DNA from: JAIVJN01 sp036732565 | GTDB taxonomy: Bacteria > Acidobacteriota > Vicinamibacteria > Vicinamibacterales > UBA2999 | Direction of reading: 5' to 3' | Assembly: GCA_036732565.1 (NCBI GenBank) | Contig: DAINCF010000396.1 | Coordinates: 1-6,733 of the forward strand | Length of the DNA: 6,733 nucleotides | Shown: positions 5,616-6,733 of the stretch, one piece after another | How the letters are laid out: each line of letters starts with the position of its first letter | How positions within the stretch are numbered: the stretch's first letter is position 1 | Translations under genes and position numbers: made by a program | The notes under the pieces: generated by a model | What the model was told of the DNA's origin: nothing | Databases searched by the model: none | What the model saw: the letters and a program-made list of their open reading frames with translations, nothing else

Positions 5616-6733
5616 TCAGAGTATAGCGCTCAGCAACTCCTGGGTTGCCCGCCACGTCAGTGGATCCGTCTCCACTGTCGGCACGCTTCTCAACAGTTGG
5701 CTCGCGCCGAGCTTGTCGCCCTGCGCGGCACGAATAGCAGCCGCGTGGTACAGGATGCGGCTGTCTTTGGTCCCGGTACGGAGCGCCTCGTCACTGGCTC
5801 TGCGCGCCTCATCAAGACGGCCGGCGCGGAAGTAGGCCCATGCCGCGGCATCCATGGTGAAGATGTCGCGACGCACGCGCGTCGCCCCTTCCGCCAGGCG
5901 AACGGCCTCGGCCGGGCTCCGATCGCGCTCCGCCAGGAATCGCGCCAGCGCTTGCGGCTGCGGCTCCTCGGTCGCCCACCCCTCACGCTCGAGCCGCTCC
6001 GCGTCCACGTACATCTGTTCCGCTGATGCGCGATCGCCAAGCCGCGCATGGAGGTCGCCAATCGTCGCGGCGACCTCAGGCGTCGGCGCCGTTCGGAGCA
6101 GCTGCTGATAGATCGCCAGGGCACCGTGAAAATCGCCCTCGCCGATCGTCACGCGCGCGATGCCGGTCATGGCGTAGGGATGATTCGGGAATGTGAAGGC
6201 GGCCCGTTCGAACTCTCGCCGCGCCTCGCCCATCCGTCCGAGCTGCAACAGAAGGTTTCCGACCTGCGCGTAGTGCCATGCCTGGCCTTCGGCGTCGTGC
6301 GCGCTGGTGCCATCGGCGGCGCGCCGCATCTCGGTCAGCGCGCCCTCCAGGTCACCACGCAGTTCGAGCGCGTAGGCGATACGGGCATACGCGGCTGGCC
6401 CAGGTCGAAGACGGCCCATCGTATCGAACGCCTCGAAAGCCCGGTCGTAGTCCCCCATCTCCACGCACCCGTCGCCGATCACCCCGTAGTTCCACGCGTC
6501 GCGCGGGTCAGCCGCGCGCGCACGCTCGGCCTCGCGAATCGCGTCCCTGAAGCGATGCTGCGACAGGAGCACGGCGCCGAGCATGCGCTGGACGCCGTAA
6601 TGTCCTGGTGAGCGTTCGAGCGCGTCACGCAGACGACGCTCGGCGGTGATGACCAGCGCGGCATCGCTGTTCACACGCTGCAGGCGAATCAGCGTCTCGG
6701 CGAGCTCGACGGCGGCATCGCCATCGTCGGGAC
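5616..6733 (-). CDS. Tetratricopeptide-repeat protein (5' end beyond right edge)
   Basis: The 371 visible residues are almost entirely helical TPR-type repeats, a protein-protein interaction scaffold. Repeat-like units, counted from the first complete codon at the right edge, lie at about 44-78, 79-111, 112-140, 151-185, 186-219, 220-248, 259-290 (degenerate), 291-324 and 325-350. They show the usual small-residue pattern with GD/GR turns, for example in GDGCVEMGDYDRAFEAF and GNLLLQLGRMGEARREFERA. A GTG at 6674 could be taken as a start, but the frame stays open to the window edge with helical, same-style coding sequence (DAAVELAETLIRLQR), so the true start is upstream and any signal peptide or extra domain is not visible. 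No catalytic motif is seen. The gene ends 2 nt before the preferred sppA start, which indicates co-transcription and probably translational coupling. Whether it works with SppA is unknown. Confidence 0.88.
   Translation of the reverse strand, partial: PDDGDAAVELAETLIRLQRVNSDAALVITAERRLRDALERSPGHYGVQRMLGAVLLSQHRFRDAIREAERARAADPRDAWNYGVIGDGCVEMGDYDRAFEAFDTMGRLRPGPAAYARIAYALELRGDLEGALTEMRRAADGTSAHDAEGQAWHYAQVGNLLLQLGRMGEARREFERAAFTFPNHPYAMTGIARVTIGEGDFHGALAIYQQLLRTAPTPEVAATIGDLHARLGDRASAEQMYVDAERLEREGWATEEPQPQALARFLAERDRSPAEAVRLAEGATRVRRDIFTMDAAAWAYFRAGRLDEARRASDEALRTGTKDSRILYHAAAIRAAQGDKLGASQLLRSVPTVETDPLTWRATQELLSAIL

Noticed and set aside
6672..6674. GTG as the start of the TPR gene
   Set aside because: The same frame continues upstream to the window edge with helical, TPR-like coding sequence and no stop, and no ribosome site was noted before this GTG.

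Overview
This GC-rich window comes from the chromosome of a Gram-negative, envelope-building bacterium. It encodes MreB, a membrane-anchored parvulin-type chaperone and a double-domain SppA, which suit a rod-shaped organism with a periplasm. GTG and TTG starts are used freely. The gene content and the 9-bp 'GGTGCNCAN' intergenic array made me think of Acidobacteriota (Vicinamibacteria-like). That is a guess from general impression; no marker gene here proves it.

Layout. (1) Positions 1-485, minus strand: N-terminal 161 codons of mreB, cut off by the left window edge. (2) 522-1649, minus: a GAF-GGDEF diguanylate cyclase with intact catalytic and I-site motifs, 36 nt upstream of mreB and probably co-transcribed with it. 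(3) 1650-1819: divergent intergenic region, mostly filled by an imperfect 9-bp tandem array whose right half is roughly the reverse complement of its left half. (4) 1820-3739, plus: a 639-residue PpiD/SurA-like peptidyl-prolyl isomerase. (5) 3740-3819: convergent intergenic region of nested short repeats and a perfect 20-bp palindrome; the repeat units also form the stop codons of both flanking genes. (6) 3820-5613, minus: SppA-type signal peptide peptidase. (7) 5616-6733, minus: a TPR-repeat protein whose 5' end lies beyond the right edge, placed two nucleotides upstream of the preferred sppA start.

Function. The recognisable genes deal with the cell envelope: shape (MreB), folding of exported proteins (PPIase), degradation of membrane-embedded signal peptides (SppA), plus a c-di-GMP synthase that may be transcribed with the shape gene. 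The coding content is ordinary housekeeping, and I do not see a new multi-gene system. The parts most worth a second look are the two repeat-filled intergenic regions and the three parvulin-tail-like segments in the PPIase.
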